Shown one piece after another: positions 20,545 to 31,721 of a stretch of 64,000 nt of DNA; positions within the stretch are counted from its first letter, which is position 1, and the number at the start of each line of letters is the position of its first letter. The position numbers were made by a program, and so were the translations under genes. This DNA is from Dictyophora rubrovolvata (Eukaryota; Basidiomycota; Agaricomycetes; Phallales; Phallaceae): assembly GCA_029959195.1 (NCBI GenBank), contig CP114125.1:1612001-1676000 (forward strand). The letters run 5' to 3'. The notes beneath the pieces were generated by a model. The model had not been told where the DNA came from. It did no database searches and saw only the letters and a program-made list of their open reading frames with translations.

Positions 20545-21846
20545 TTATTGATAGCATTGTGCTAGAACTAGGTGAGATTTAGAACCAATATTGTCAGCCT
20601 TGTTCGTGTGTTGATACATTCTACCACGCCTCGGGTAGCCGGTGGTACAGGCGGCTAGGGAGATAAGGGGGTCTACGATCCTCGAGTGTGTAAAAGGTGA
20701 ATGTCTTCCAAATCTCTGAGCTGAAAAAAAGAGTGAGATAAATTGTAAAGTGTACAAATGCCCATGAGCAAATACACACAAGCTCCTGTCACCAACGGGA
20801 GCATAGACGGGATACGTCCATGGCCCAGGCAGTGGAAAATGGACGACCTCACGAAGCAGGGGATGGGTTTTCATAGCTGCTTTAAAACTAGCCGGTGAGG
20901 TCCAGTAGATTCGACTGTAAATCCTTCTTAATGAAGGATTTTTGACAGCGTTGAGAACAACGTCGTTTTCGGCAATGTAGCATGCTCTTGGGACATAAAC
21001 AGTTTGAAGGTTTGGTACAAGAGCAAGAGCTCCTGAAATAGCTTCGGTACGTTTATGACGTTCGCGGTATCTATATGACGAATCAATGTTACCGAGCCAC
21101 AAAATTTCATCGTAAGGATGATCGTATAAAACCTAATTAGAACTGCTTTGAGAAAGAAGAACGAAGATATATTTTAAAATACACAGACCAGATTCGACCA
21201 GATAGATGTCATACACTCAATGAGGACATCGATGACATATTGAACTCCCCGGTTTCCCAAAATTCTGCAGTCGCGAAGGACGAAGTATTGAGGATTGACT
21301 AGTTTGAGACCGCGACAGAGACTGCCCACATTCTGTGAAGATACACCATCCAGTGAGATACATAAAGTCGTAAGCCGGGGCACATTTGAAAGAATTGTAT
21401 AGATAGCCCGTCCTTGCCCTCCCTCGATGCGCAGTTTCTTGATATAGTGGCGGATGGGTTGGTTTCGCTGTCGCAGCTCGAATGCCAAAGCATTCGCCTC
21501 CGACCTGGAGGTAATAATGACAGTTTCATAAGATATAGGCAAAATAATTTGTCTCCAGCGGCGACAAACCAAAGAATAGGACTTCACCTCAGCGCGATGG
21601 GCAAGAAGGGGAGCGATGGAGCGATGGGAAAACATGTCATAGTCGACGGAAAGGCAGTATTCCAAAATGATATGGACGAGTTCATCTGGAAGAAAATCGA
21701 ATAACCTCAACTTGGCTTTCGCTTTTTGGACAATTTTGTCTGCCATTTCATATTTTCAACGAGCACGATGTCTGGGTACTCGAGTCCTAAGTTCCGGTCC
21801 CAGGGAAAGGGGGTTTACCTCCGCACCAATCCAAATTGTTCGGCAT
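20545..21846 (-). CDS. F-box protein with leucine-rich C-terminus (copy A)
   Basis: Three exons fit: 21,846-21,819, 21,739-21,183 and 21,132-20,545, giving about 390 residues. Alternatively translation starts at ATG 21,746 inside exon 2 (MADK...) because the acceptor falls exactly after ATGGCAG. The F-box is FDFLPDELVHIILEYCLS followed by SYSLVCRRWRQIILP; downstream come irregular leucine-rich segments (RHYIKKLRIEGG, VPRLTTLCISLD, ALVPNLQTVYVP). Such proteins usually recruit substrates to SCF ubiquitin ligases; the target is unknown. A possible extra intron near 20,718-20,775 would restore LRDLEDIHLLH but then soon hit a stop, so the 3' end may be eroded. A damaged paralogue lies at 58.0-59.3 kb. 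Confidence 0.65.
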
Positions 21847-22194
21847 TCGGCACGAACATTCCTACCCCACTAATGTCTTCAATGCTACCTCAGGATTTTT
21901 CGTATCTCCCATGCAAAGATCCAATAATGGACAGTCAATGGCGTTCAGACTTGTGGCGATGATGAAGCGGAAGGCAGCCGCCTATCACTGTCTCTCCTCT
22001 TGAGTCTTACTACTCTTTGCTGCTTCACAAATAACGCACATGACGCGTGCAAATGAAGAGTAGCGGGAGATGTTTATATATTGTGTGGAACGAAGTGGAC
22101 CTGCGAAGCGGGAAAAATATCTGTGGGGCTGAGATGAAAAAAAAACGCGGATTAACGGGCATCGGACTGCCAAATTTGAGACCGAGTTTTCAGC

Positions 22195-22226
22195 GGCGCC
22201 ACACAGCGCCACACAGCGCCACACAC
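22195..22226 (+). repeat. Tandem repeat, unit CGCCACACAG
   Basis: Three head-to-tail copies (the last one partial) of a ten-base unit just upstream of the WD40 relic. Confidence 0.7.
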
Positions 22227-22239
22227 TTCATCGCAACCG

Positions 22240-23020
22240 GCTGTGGAATTATATTACTGAAGAAATTAATTACCAATTGGTGTCTGCGAAAGACAAAATT
22301 GGTATCGACAATGTGGTGTTTTCGCCCAAAAGAGAACTGGTTTTAGCGTTGTTTTAATGATGGAATTGTCGAAACTTGGAATGAAAAGACAAATGACACA
22401 ATCCTAGAGTCTTACGAGAAAACTCAAGGTGAGTGCTATGATTGCACCGTTTCATCAGATGGACGTTACATCGCCTTCGCACTTAGGAATGGCGCAGCGC
22501 TTCTACATGACAATAGCTCCGATTCAGCACACACTATTAAAGGCAGTTTCAAGGAGCGCTGCGTCATGTCGTTTTTTCCAAATGGAAATGGTTTGCCCTT
22601 CATGGTAAGGTGTCGCACCTATGGAATACACGCAAAAGACATTCAAACGTCGGTCCCCGAGCCGTCAACTTGGAGGCTACTGGCACTTGCAAACAATCAC
22701 ATTGTTTTGAGAAAAAACACAACCTCGACTCGGGCGTAGAAATTTGGGACCTACGGATAAAACGGATAAACACAAGAGTTAACCTCGTTGAAGAATGACA
22801 GTTGACCGACGTCGTTCATGGCATGATGCTACCTTCATTCCGGATGAAAGATACTTCCTTAACATTGACATCACCATTCTCCATATTCATGTCGTAACAA
22901 CAGGAGATTTAATTATTAGGATTACACTTGCACGTCTGATCGAGCTTCCAAATTTCGGGTACAGCGACTTCCCCGGCCCCGTGCAATCGTCGTATCTCCT
23001 GACTGGAGATTCATAGCTTT
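22240..23020 (+). pseudogene. WD40-repeat gene relic
   Basis: Translations in more than one frame give WD40-like strands: IGIDNVVFSPKRELVLALF, DGIVETWNEKTND, then CTVSSDGRYIAFALRNGAA, and near 22,720-22,780 GVEIWDLR. The pieces are in order but interrupted by stops, with no start and no upstream domain. This resembles the C-terminal propeller of the large NACHT-WD40 or similar proteins common in mushrooms; which parent family is unknown. It is a decayed fragment, not a functional gene. Confidence 0.5.
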
Positions 23021-24461
23021 GTCTGTGTCTTGTGGTACATTGCGCATGCTAACAGGGGATTTCTCTTGTCTGGCGACTCACCGTCCGAGTCATCGTTTCG
23101 AGCTTACCTCACCCCATCCACCCGAACCTCGCAACCCTGCCGAACATTCTCAGCCAATACAATTCTCTGAGCCCTAGTCCCTCACCGTCAATCCAATCCT
23201 TTCTCTTTATCTGTCCCAGGCCCTTGCTCATCTTCATTTTCACACTCAACATAATCATCACACCCGAGTTGAAGCCTCTAGGCTACTGAAGTTGGAGTTG
23301 ACCTCTTCAACGACCACAAGTGCCAACGTCGGCCCAGACGCTGATGCACGCCAACACCGAAGAACACATAATGTCGCAAGGCACATCGACAAGCACCAAA
23401 ACGAAACGGAGCCAGAGGACACCCGGCGGTGGTTGCAACGGGCACGCAACTAATATTCAGTCTATATTGCAGACCTGCATCTTCCCGAGCTCGAGTTCGA
23501 TTTTGTTCGTGCGGCTCCTCCTTCCTCACAGAGTCACATTGAGCACGCACATCGTCTTTCACAAAGAAAGACGATAAATACATCACACGACGCAACGGCT
23601 TGACTTCGGCCTCGCCCTTTCGGCAACCTTAGACTGCGGGCTTCAGCTTGAGACGCAAGGTCCAACGCAAGAAGTAGTACCTTCACCACCTGCCCCACCG
23701 CCTGCTTCCGCATCAACGATAGGTACACCATCGCCTCCAGTTCTGGCGCCCTCGTATCCACATCCTTCCCTTCCACCACGATCCCGGGCCATGCGCAAAC
23801 CACGGCCCAACCTTGCATGGCAACACAACATAGACCGACCAGAGCACTGAATTAATTACGCAGGAAAGACTGAACTGACAGCATCTATAATCTGCTTCGC
23901 TAAGCCCGTAGAGTATGGTTAGGAGAGGTAATAAACAATGGACAAAACAGACTCAATCGTCGATCGGCTTGTTGTTATTTGCGGTGATTCTCTATCTTTC
24001 TTCTCGCCTTTGTCAGCATAATTAGCTTGTTTGCATCTGTCTCTGCATGACCGGCATGGAAGGGGTGTAGAGCCGTCTGACTTGAGAAGTGAACTTGAAA
24101 TCAAAGAATCGGTGCAACAATAATTAGTAATAGATGTTGCAGGTTAACGCGTTTATAACCATTCGTGAGGCAGACGCGGCTCCCGATGCTTCGGATTTTA
24201 TGTCGAAGGTCAAAGTCAAAGCATATATAACAAGTGCCGCCAAAAAAATATGATGTCACTTCATTGGCAACCGAGATAATAGGTGTTGTGAAAAGAACTG
24301 AATGACGAAAAAGACGGTTGAAAAAACCGTCAATGACGGAAGCGAGTGAGAGACTAATAAGGCCAGATATACAAAATGCCATGAATTACATACATGACGT
24401 TTTTGCATTTGGTTCAACTTGTACCATGTACATACAAATTTTTCATCTCGGATTCATCCTG
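23021..24461. other. Spacer remainder, no supported gene
   Basis: Several frames on both strands between 23,250 and 24,380 are proline/arginine/histidine-rich and mutually overlapping; none has a domain. The match to the left arm begins near 24,462. Confidence 0.35.
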
Positions 24462-24699
24462 GATCGAGGACGACATATGAGGTATTAACCGAAACATCCT
24501 CTCCAGTTCACACCACTTTATGTAATAGACAGCGGAAACTGTCATCCAAGATATAAATTCGTAACAAAAATCAAAATACAGACATATGGAGAAGTAACTA
24601 TCGGATTGATCTGGAATACGGGCTAGTGTGAATAGATGCAAGTCAAGGTGATATTAACGGATATACTCACAGAATGGGATTAAGGAGCATCATTCAAAC

Positions 24700-24963
24700 C
24701 TAGAATTGAACGGCCGCCACCGCAAAAAAGACGACTGTATCATCATAAATGGTGATCTGGTCATTCGGTCCAATTGGTCCATTGTACACATTCCCGTTGG
24801 CCAAAACAGCCGTTAATACCTCGCCTCCTGCCCTTTGCCAGTGGTTCTGCCCCCAGTTAGGAGGGATGGCAGGATTGATCACAAAGTTGTCAGCACTGCC
24901 ACCAGTAGCATTGGTGATGTTGACGGTGATGTTAGCAGCGGTGCCGTTGAGTACCCAGACCAT
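24700..24963 (-). CDS. Small conserved 87-aa protein, right-arm copy
   Basis: Mirror copy of the 18,460 gene: same start, length and stop. Codon comparison shows 12 nucleotide differences, 10 of which change the residue, clustered in codons 9-39 and at 84-85; codons 40-76 are identical in sequence. The leader with TATA box, two introns and tiny middle exon is also kept. Both copies point toward the spacer. Function unknown. Confidence 0.65.
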   Translation of the reverse strand: MVWVLNGTAANITVNITNATGGSADNFVINPAIPPNWGQNHWQRAGGEVLTAVLANGNVYNGPIGPNDQITIYDDTVVFFAVAAVQF

Positions 24964-25154
24964 TGTCTGCGGCGAAGGTGAATAGTGAAATTGGCTTAAT
25001 ATCTGAAGAGGTTTGGGCTTACATGAGGTTCTAACGGTGAAGGAGAGAACGGGCGATTAATAAGGAGAATAAATGTAAGACGGAAAGACTCACAGTATGT
25101 TGAAAGGAAAATGATAGGAGGCTTGCTGATTGATTATGTTGAGGAGAACGGGCT

Positions 25155-25162
25155 CTTTTATA
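25155..25162 (-). promoter_or_regulatory. TATA box of the right 87-aa gene
   Basis: CTTTTATA on the plus strand reads TATAAAAG toward the gene, at the position mirrored from the left arm. Confidence 0.5.
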
Positions 25163-26121
25163 ACTCGTTATGAAAGGGTGACTATGGGTGCTGGATGGCA
25201 TAATAGTCCATTGAAAGCCATTATTACGTTTGAAGAATCTCACATGTCTCGCTGTATTATGTTTCTTTACTTCTCTGAGGTCCGGTTCATACAGGAACTA
25301 ATATCGGTTCTGATTCTATGTGTAGAGGTACTATGCCAGTATCCCAGTACGCTCCCTCGGTACAAAGGGTTTGAATTGTTGAGAAGCTCGAATTCAGGCT
25401 GATATCATCAACGTAACCGCATAATGAAAGGATGACACGTCCATTCCATCCTTTTTTGATAAGACTATGAATGAAGAAGGTGGGCCACGAGCTCCTTGTC
25501 GCAAAAATCGAAATAGGTTTATAATACAAACCGGCTTTATTTTATTGAGGCGGCTTTAATTTTGTATCAAGTTTCATTTTTTGCGATGAATAAACTTAGT
25601 TTAATACAGTCTGCCTTTATTTTTTGGTACTTTCGCTAATAAATGGGGTGCAATGCTGTCAATGTGATCAGCTGAGACTCCTTCATCAGTTAATCGCTCA
25701 GTGTCTCTTTGCTCATTAAATCATATCAAGAAGAGGATAGTCTGTGCGCAATATAAGATTCCCTATGTAAACTCAAAACTTAATTACATTTCGTCGAAAA
25801 TAGTAATATAAAAAAACACGGACTTGGTTAATAATAAACACGGCTGCCGGTTTGTTGTAGCCTTGAATTCATTAGAATGCATTATAAACTGCCTCGGCGT
25901 CTGACAGCCTTATTAGGTTTATAATGGTAAATAAACTCATTGGGATTTTTGCGACATTTATTTTCAATTAGTTGTCTGACTTTTTCATGGTTTGAAATCA
26001 AGCTGTCCGTCCGTACGTTTTTTCTCAACAAAATGCGCAACGGTTGATTCAATTACCTAAGAAAGGATCTCATGCCCGAATAGATCTTCGAAACACTTAG
26101 ATTCTCTTTCAAGCCCGGTAT

Positions 26122-26156
26122 CTTGAGTAAATCTGTGCAGATTTAGATACCTCAAG
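26122..26156. repeat. Short hairpin in a right-arm-only insertion
   Basis: TAAATCTG and CAGATTTA are perfect inverted copies two bases apart, flanked by CTTGAG and CTCAAG. It marks one side of about 110 bases that the left arm lacks. Confidence 0.6.
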
Positions 26157-28113
26157 TGTCGGCGACCTCTTCTCCATTTAGATCCCGCGGATATTTCTGT
26201 TCATGATCATATCCGTTATCCATGAATCATGTTTAGTGCCCAAAACAAACGGGTTACAGAACTACTCACAGCTAATTTCCGGTGGTAAAAGGTTGCCCAG
26301 TCTGAACAGTCTTCTGCGCCCCACCTTGTTTCGTTGCGTATGAGTAAAATTAGATGTTGTTGGGTTGGGTGCGGCCTTTGGAAAGTATGTAAGCGATGTA
26401 TTGTTATATCCTAAAACAATCGACCTACTGAAGAAAATCACGGAAGAGGGCCACTAAACATTCTATTGTTTCATTAGGCTGTTTGCCCTTCACACCTTCT
26501 TTCACTGGCGGTGAAGCCTCAAGTGCATTTTGTTTTCGTTCAAACCAGCTGTTTCGGACATGGATTACGATGCGGCGTTACTAGTAGGAGGGTAAAGTCA
26601 GTTGTAGATGCAGGTAATGCCACAGAAATAAACTGTCAGGGTACAAAGGAGGAATGAAAGCCTGGGGGCAATGGCGCAATGATGCATGAAGGCGTCGTCA
26701 TTACCCAAAACGTAATTAACCTGTCAGTTCGTTTGAACCTCGTGCATGTTATTATTTAGAACCGCGTGTGTTCATTGAATAAACAATGTGACATCGAAAG
26801 ACTAGAGGCCAATGACGTTTCAGTAACTCTATTACTGATAAATACATTGTCATAACCAAATTACCTCGAAAAAGAACCGTTGGTGTACCGCTCAATGGAG
26901 GGCAGCCGAGGATTGTGATTTCTCAATAATCTAAGCAACCGGTCAACCAGTACCATTACAAAACAAATAATTATTCTGACCTTAACAAATACCAAGCCAA
27001 GGATTCAGATGGGCACGAATCTTTTGGCACAAAATGGAAAGCAGACACTGCTTCCTCTTCGCTTCTCTTCTCTTCTCGTCTTTGATTTTGGGGGGTCGTC
27101 CTTGTGACAATGACGATACGTCTCCGAGGACCAACGATTTAGATGATGAACTGAACGACAGTCGATAGTCTTCCGACGGCCAGCTGTCCAGTGTCAACTC
27201 TATTGAGAGTTTTCGAAGCCTGCACGCGGCATGAGCACCACATGCTGTTTTATCTTGCCAGGCCAAATTTTTCCTGGTCCCATTTAGTCGACTTCATTGA
27301 GCGTTCCTTAAAGAAAGGTGACCCAGTCTTTTCAGTCACCATACTCAGCCGGGTCAGCCCCAAGAGAGTAAAAGAGGAATTTTCAATTGAGACTCACGTC
27401 AATGTTTGAAATTGAGCTGGATATCGGAGAAATCTTCAAACCCCTCTTATTCAATTAGCAGCTTTGGTAAGCGATACGACTCGGAGTCAGCGAAGCTGCG
27501 AAAGACCAAGCGATATGGTCCACGATCTTATTAGGTAAGGGTTTTCAGTCCCAGTACGGCCACTTTCGGTCTTGACCGAGTCAGTTCGCCGTCAACAAAC
27601 TGAACGATGTACTGAACAGTGCAGCCAAACAGTGAACTCACATGATCTTGTATTTTTTTTTATGTTAAGTAAGCTACGATTGCCTTGATGAGTATTCGAA
27701 AGCTAACTACTACAAGAGAAGATCTAACGTCGAATACAAGTGCCTAAACTTTACCCAGGACTCGGTGAATCCCATGAGTTACCCTTCCAATCACGCAATA
27801 CCGAAATACCTCTGGCCCAATAGGCATACCGGGTTATCTCCTGATCTGTCTAAAAGTGCTCGTCTCAAATGCTTCTCAGTGCCCATTGCTATCCGGTGAC
27901 GGACGTTAATACGGGACGACTTTCTTGGGCCAGTATGTAGAAGTACAAGTACCGTCTCTCCAATTTCGGTTTAAGCTGGTATAAAAGCTGCTGGTAGTAG
28001 CTGTTGGATCTCCAGACAGCGAACTTCCCAAGCAGTCTCCAACATCAAGTAAGACTATACAACGAGATAATATGAGCTGCGAGTTGAACCTTACACTCAC
28101 CTCTAGAGTCACT

Positions 28114-28521
28114 TCACTGCTTTGACATTGTATAAATCATCACTACCCCCTTTATTGTAAGTCTTAACTTTCCAATGTCCAGCTGAAATGTTTCAATTTT
28201 CATTTCCAGAGCACAATGCACAGTCTTAAGCATAATACTCAGCGCTGCCGCTCTTGCAACGGCAAACTCTTTAGACATCACACTCTTCAGCTCCGAATTC
28301 TGCAACCAAAACAGTAGCGCTATCGCCGAGCTGAACCCGGCCGTTAATGGAGGATGCATCGGTTGGGCTTCAATCTCATAGTGCAAGGCCCTGGATGCAC
28401 GTCCGTCACATCCTATAGTGATTCGACGTGCACTGAACCCGCGGACGAGGACATTATGAATGAGAATGGTAATTGGAATGTTGGTTGTCAGACATTTGCT
28501 TTCAACTCTTTCAATGCTCAA
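28114..28521 (-). CDS. Conserved open frame in right arm, unknown
   Basis: Mirror of 13,626-14,033 with two replacements in 135 codons; followed by a 68-codon frame (27,906-28,112) identical to its left partner at protein level. No recognisable motif. Coding status is unproven. Confidence 0.2.
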   Translation of the reverse strand: MSIERVESKCLTTNIPITILIHNVLVRGFSARRITIGCDGRASRALHYEIEAQPMHPPLTAGFSSAIALLFWLQNSELKSVMSKEFAVARAAALSIMLKTVHCALEMKIETFQLDIGKLRLTIKGVVMIYTMSKQ

Positions 28522-28984
28522 TACGCAAATTAATTATGTTGTATTGAGAATGCTTTTTTTATTCGTATTTCTTGTACTTGATGAATATTCCACCCCGTAC
28601 AATGTTATATTTGACAGTGTGGAATGCGCCTTCCACTCTTAAAGTTGTAGTTTGGGGACTTTGTCCGTTTTTTTTTTTTTTGAGAAAAGCAGACCTCTTC
28701 CGGGCCATCCTATGATTCGCTTAACCTCTACGAGTTCAAACCACCTTTATCACCAAGCTGACAAGCACCCGATAAAATTTGAAACAAGCGTTCTACGCCA
28801 GCGTCCTGAAAAGATCTTGGACATTGGCACTGCTTTCATGCTTCTATTAAACAATTTGAGAATGTTTTTGCAAGCACTCAATTTATCAAAGACCAGTACT
28901 TCCCATAACGAGCGGGTGCTTGGTGTAGTTAACTCGCTAAACGTGTCGTCAGCAATTGGTCAAACTACTCTAGGAACCAATCCA

Positions 28985-30200
28985 TTCTCATGAATACATC
29001 TGAGAAGACTTTTTTTGTATCGCATCGAATTATCTCTCCACATATCCTTCACCACCCGGATGGCTGACTCGGATTTGGCACTTTCGATATCGTCCGTATG
29101 GTTGACTGTACAATGTCCTAACAGCTATCCAGGTTCTTCTACCAAATCTCTTTCATTCACATATCGGCCGGATTTGGTATTCTTCTCCTCTAAAAGACAT
29201 CCGCCATACCGCACTAGGATTATACTTCCCTTTCTGACAAGCAATGTCGTGTAGTCTCATGGACGTGTCTCGTCCAATGTTCTTTGCGAAGATCTGTTGA
29301 AGGGAATGGATAAAGCGAATCGGATTAGTTGGGCCATCGGTCCACGAAAATACGACTGATGCTTTCTGTGTACACGCGTCAAGATAGTAAAAGCGGTATC
29401 CGGTTTGGTTACAAGACACGCCGAGTACTTTTACTTTATCAGGCCGATGTTGTAGGATCGTCTTGAGATAATGAACGGCCTGTTTATTCTTCCACTGTTT
29501 GTCTGGTCTGACTTGAGTTATAGGTTCCAAAACCGACCATGGGCAACGAATGGAGAAGTCAGATGACTCGTCAGCATGCTTTGACTCCATCTTTTGCAGA
29601 AGCTTTTGGGAAACGGCCAAAGGTGGTAAAACGAAGATATCAGGCGCGACGCGACGAGTCTGTTGCTTATTCTTTGATGAAGGTCCGTTGGTGTGAGAAC
29701 ATAAGAAGTGGAGTAGTGGTGTTGTTGAGGACGAACAGTGGTGACCAGTGGCGCAGACAGATTGTGCGATCTCATTGAAAATCTGAACAAGGTCGCCGTA
29801 CATTCTTTTCTCCCCGTGAATTGACGAAATAGCTTTGATTGACTATGCAATGGAGTCATCTTCAAGTTTTACATTCGAAACAGTGCCAGTGTCGAGAGTG
29901 AAGAAGAAGTCCCCTACGAATTGATCGTCGATTCAGACCCCCGGGTCAGAGTCCAAACAATCTCGCTCCTTTGTTGCTGAGAGCCGGGTTCCGAAGTGTG
30001 AATCAGTCCTACATGGTGCAGAATTAGAAAATTGGGTGCTCGAAGACATGTCGTTAGAAGATGAACCCTGGCTTTGGTAACTTTTGTCCTTACTCCTATT
30101 TGTACAACAGGGAAAAGCTCAATTTCTTTGGACAATTCGGACGAGAGACAAGTGAAAGGTTTGGATCGTCATTTCGTGGATGGCATGTGACATGACGCGA
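28985..30200 (-). pseudogene. FunK1-like kinase relic, right copy with N-terminal segment
   Basis: Reading the minus strand from about 30,200: a serine-rich N-terminal segment (shared with 19,390-19,735), then TVRPQQHHYSTSYVL, the KVKVLGVSCNQTGYRFYYLD block and a long frame to 29,153, then the remaining homology to the left copy. It is longer than the left relic and has a 216-codon open stretch, but no kinase catalytic C-lobe. Best read as the fuller remnant of the gene whose pieces are scattered through the island. Confidence 0.5.
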
Positions 30201-31721
30201 GGACAAATAGACTCGAATCAGCAGGGTTGATATAACATTGAAATTAGAGTTCTCACCAAGTACGAATGGATAAGGTGATCCGCAAGCCTTCAATCACGGA
30301 TGCATCTGGATAATTGCTTGGCCTGCCTCAAGACTATATCAAGGTCAGTGAAACCTAAAAGAGAATAGATGCCGTTCAAATGCTGGAGAAAGGTTGGTAC
30401 GAGTGTGGTCAGGGTTACACATTCTTTGTGAGCCTACATTGTACACGAGACAATATTATAATTCACCTTCCTTGAATAGAATGAAGATACGCACGTGAAT
30501 GGAAAAATCTGCACATACACATGATCGGGAAACCGAGACAACTTATATCTGCCCAAGTGAGATACCATTAGTAGGCTTCGAAGGTTTCAGTATGACGATA
30601 GACCCAGCTAATAGTAGGGCCTCCGAGAGGAGAATAAGGTTCAAACCTTGGCCTCTTGGGTAGCGTTCAGCGCTTCAGCTTAGAGCTATGATCTATCGTA
30701 TGTAAAAGTATTTGAGTTACGTTTACATGGCGTCTGTAAACAGCTGATTGCAAATTTACTACGGTACCGGTAGTACTAATGTGGACATGCTAATTGAGTT
30801 TTTGCCGATCTTCACGAAACACATCATTGACAGCCACCTCAAATCATTGTTCAGTCAAGCTCACTGCACTTGGGGAAGATGAGAACTTACATTGTCCTTG
30901 AAATGGTAGAATTATGCAGTCTTCCGATTGCTGGAAATGGGTATTATAGAACCGGCCGAAGTTGGATAGATCCGCAATTTGCACATAACGTCAGCTAATC
31001 AAATTTTGTTACCGCTTGAATTCTTGCATCTTCTGCTTGACTGCGCTATCAATGGTTACACGTTTTGTCGGCTTCGAATTCGTAACCAGCATAAAAATTA
31101 GACTTGACATGAGTGATTTTCGGCCAGTGGCTCCGTATTGCAAACGGTCCTGTGATCTGTCGTAGTTAGGCGCATTTGAGGGATTAGGTCAAAGAATGAC
31201 GAAGAATTGCTTGAATTGTATAGTTTAGATGGCATTGCCTGCGATCCGGAGCGCAACGCCTTCGAGAAAGCCGTTACCAGATGAGGCAACCGTAAACGTT
31301 TTAAGTCCTGGAGACGAAACCCTTGATAAAGAGCTGTCAGCAGGGCGACAGTAATTAGTAAGTAACGAATTTGAATAACAGAATATTTACATACATCGTA
31401 TGTCTATCAGAGGAAGAAAAATCTATTGAATTACTGGTAAAAAGCGATCCTTGGCGGTCCGACGTAACATCAGAGGTTCGTACAGCATCATCATGCTTGA
31501 TCGCTCCCTTTGATTTATGAAAAATTGAGCTCAGAAACGGAACGAAACGGGATTAGATTCATCGTTAATGCATAGCGTTGCGTTGATATATAGTCAATCA
31601 CGAGTCTGAGCACTGTCGACGTGGCTTGCGTTTACGTCATATTATTGAACTCTTCGGCTAAGAGATAGCGATGACCGTGTGAGCAGAATCGGCGGTCTCC
31701 TTCAAGTTGCTTGCAGCCATT
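30201..31721. other. Intergenic, no supported gene
   Basis: Only short frames (the largest at 31,098-31,289, minus) without domains. No tRNA or repeat with a second copy in the window was recognised. Confidence 0.35.

Larger units (their letters stand above)
24462..29745 (-). repeat. Right arm of the large inverted duplication
   Basis: Reverse-complement partner of 12,421-18,962. The outer end near 29,745 is where the sequence stops matching the left arm (left flank unrelated). It lacks about 1.4 kb present in the left arm, the junction lying near 27,090-27,120, and carries about 110 extra bases near 26,120-26,270 including a perfect short hairpin. Divergence is a few percent, low enough for a fairly recent origin but with several indels. 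Confidence 0.85.

Noticed and set aside
23258-23850. Overlapping frames in the spacer as a gene
   Set aside because: Open on both strands with skewed composition, stops in every long candidate and no domain.
12421-29745. Two inverted copies of one DNA transposon
   Set aside because: No terminal inverted repeats, target duplication or transposase frame was recognised at the arm ends; a segmental duplication fits better.
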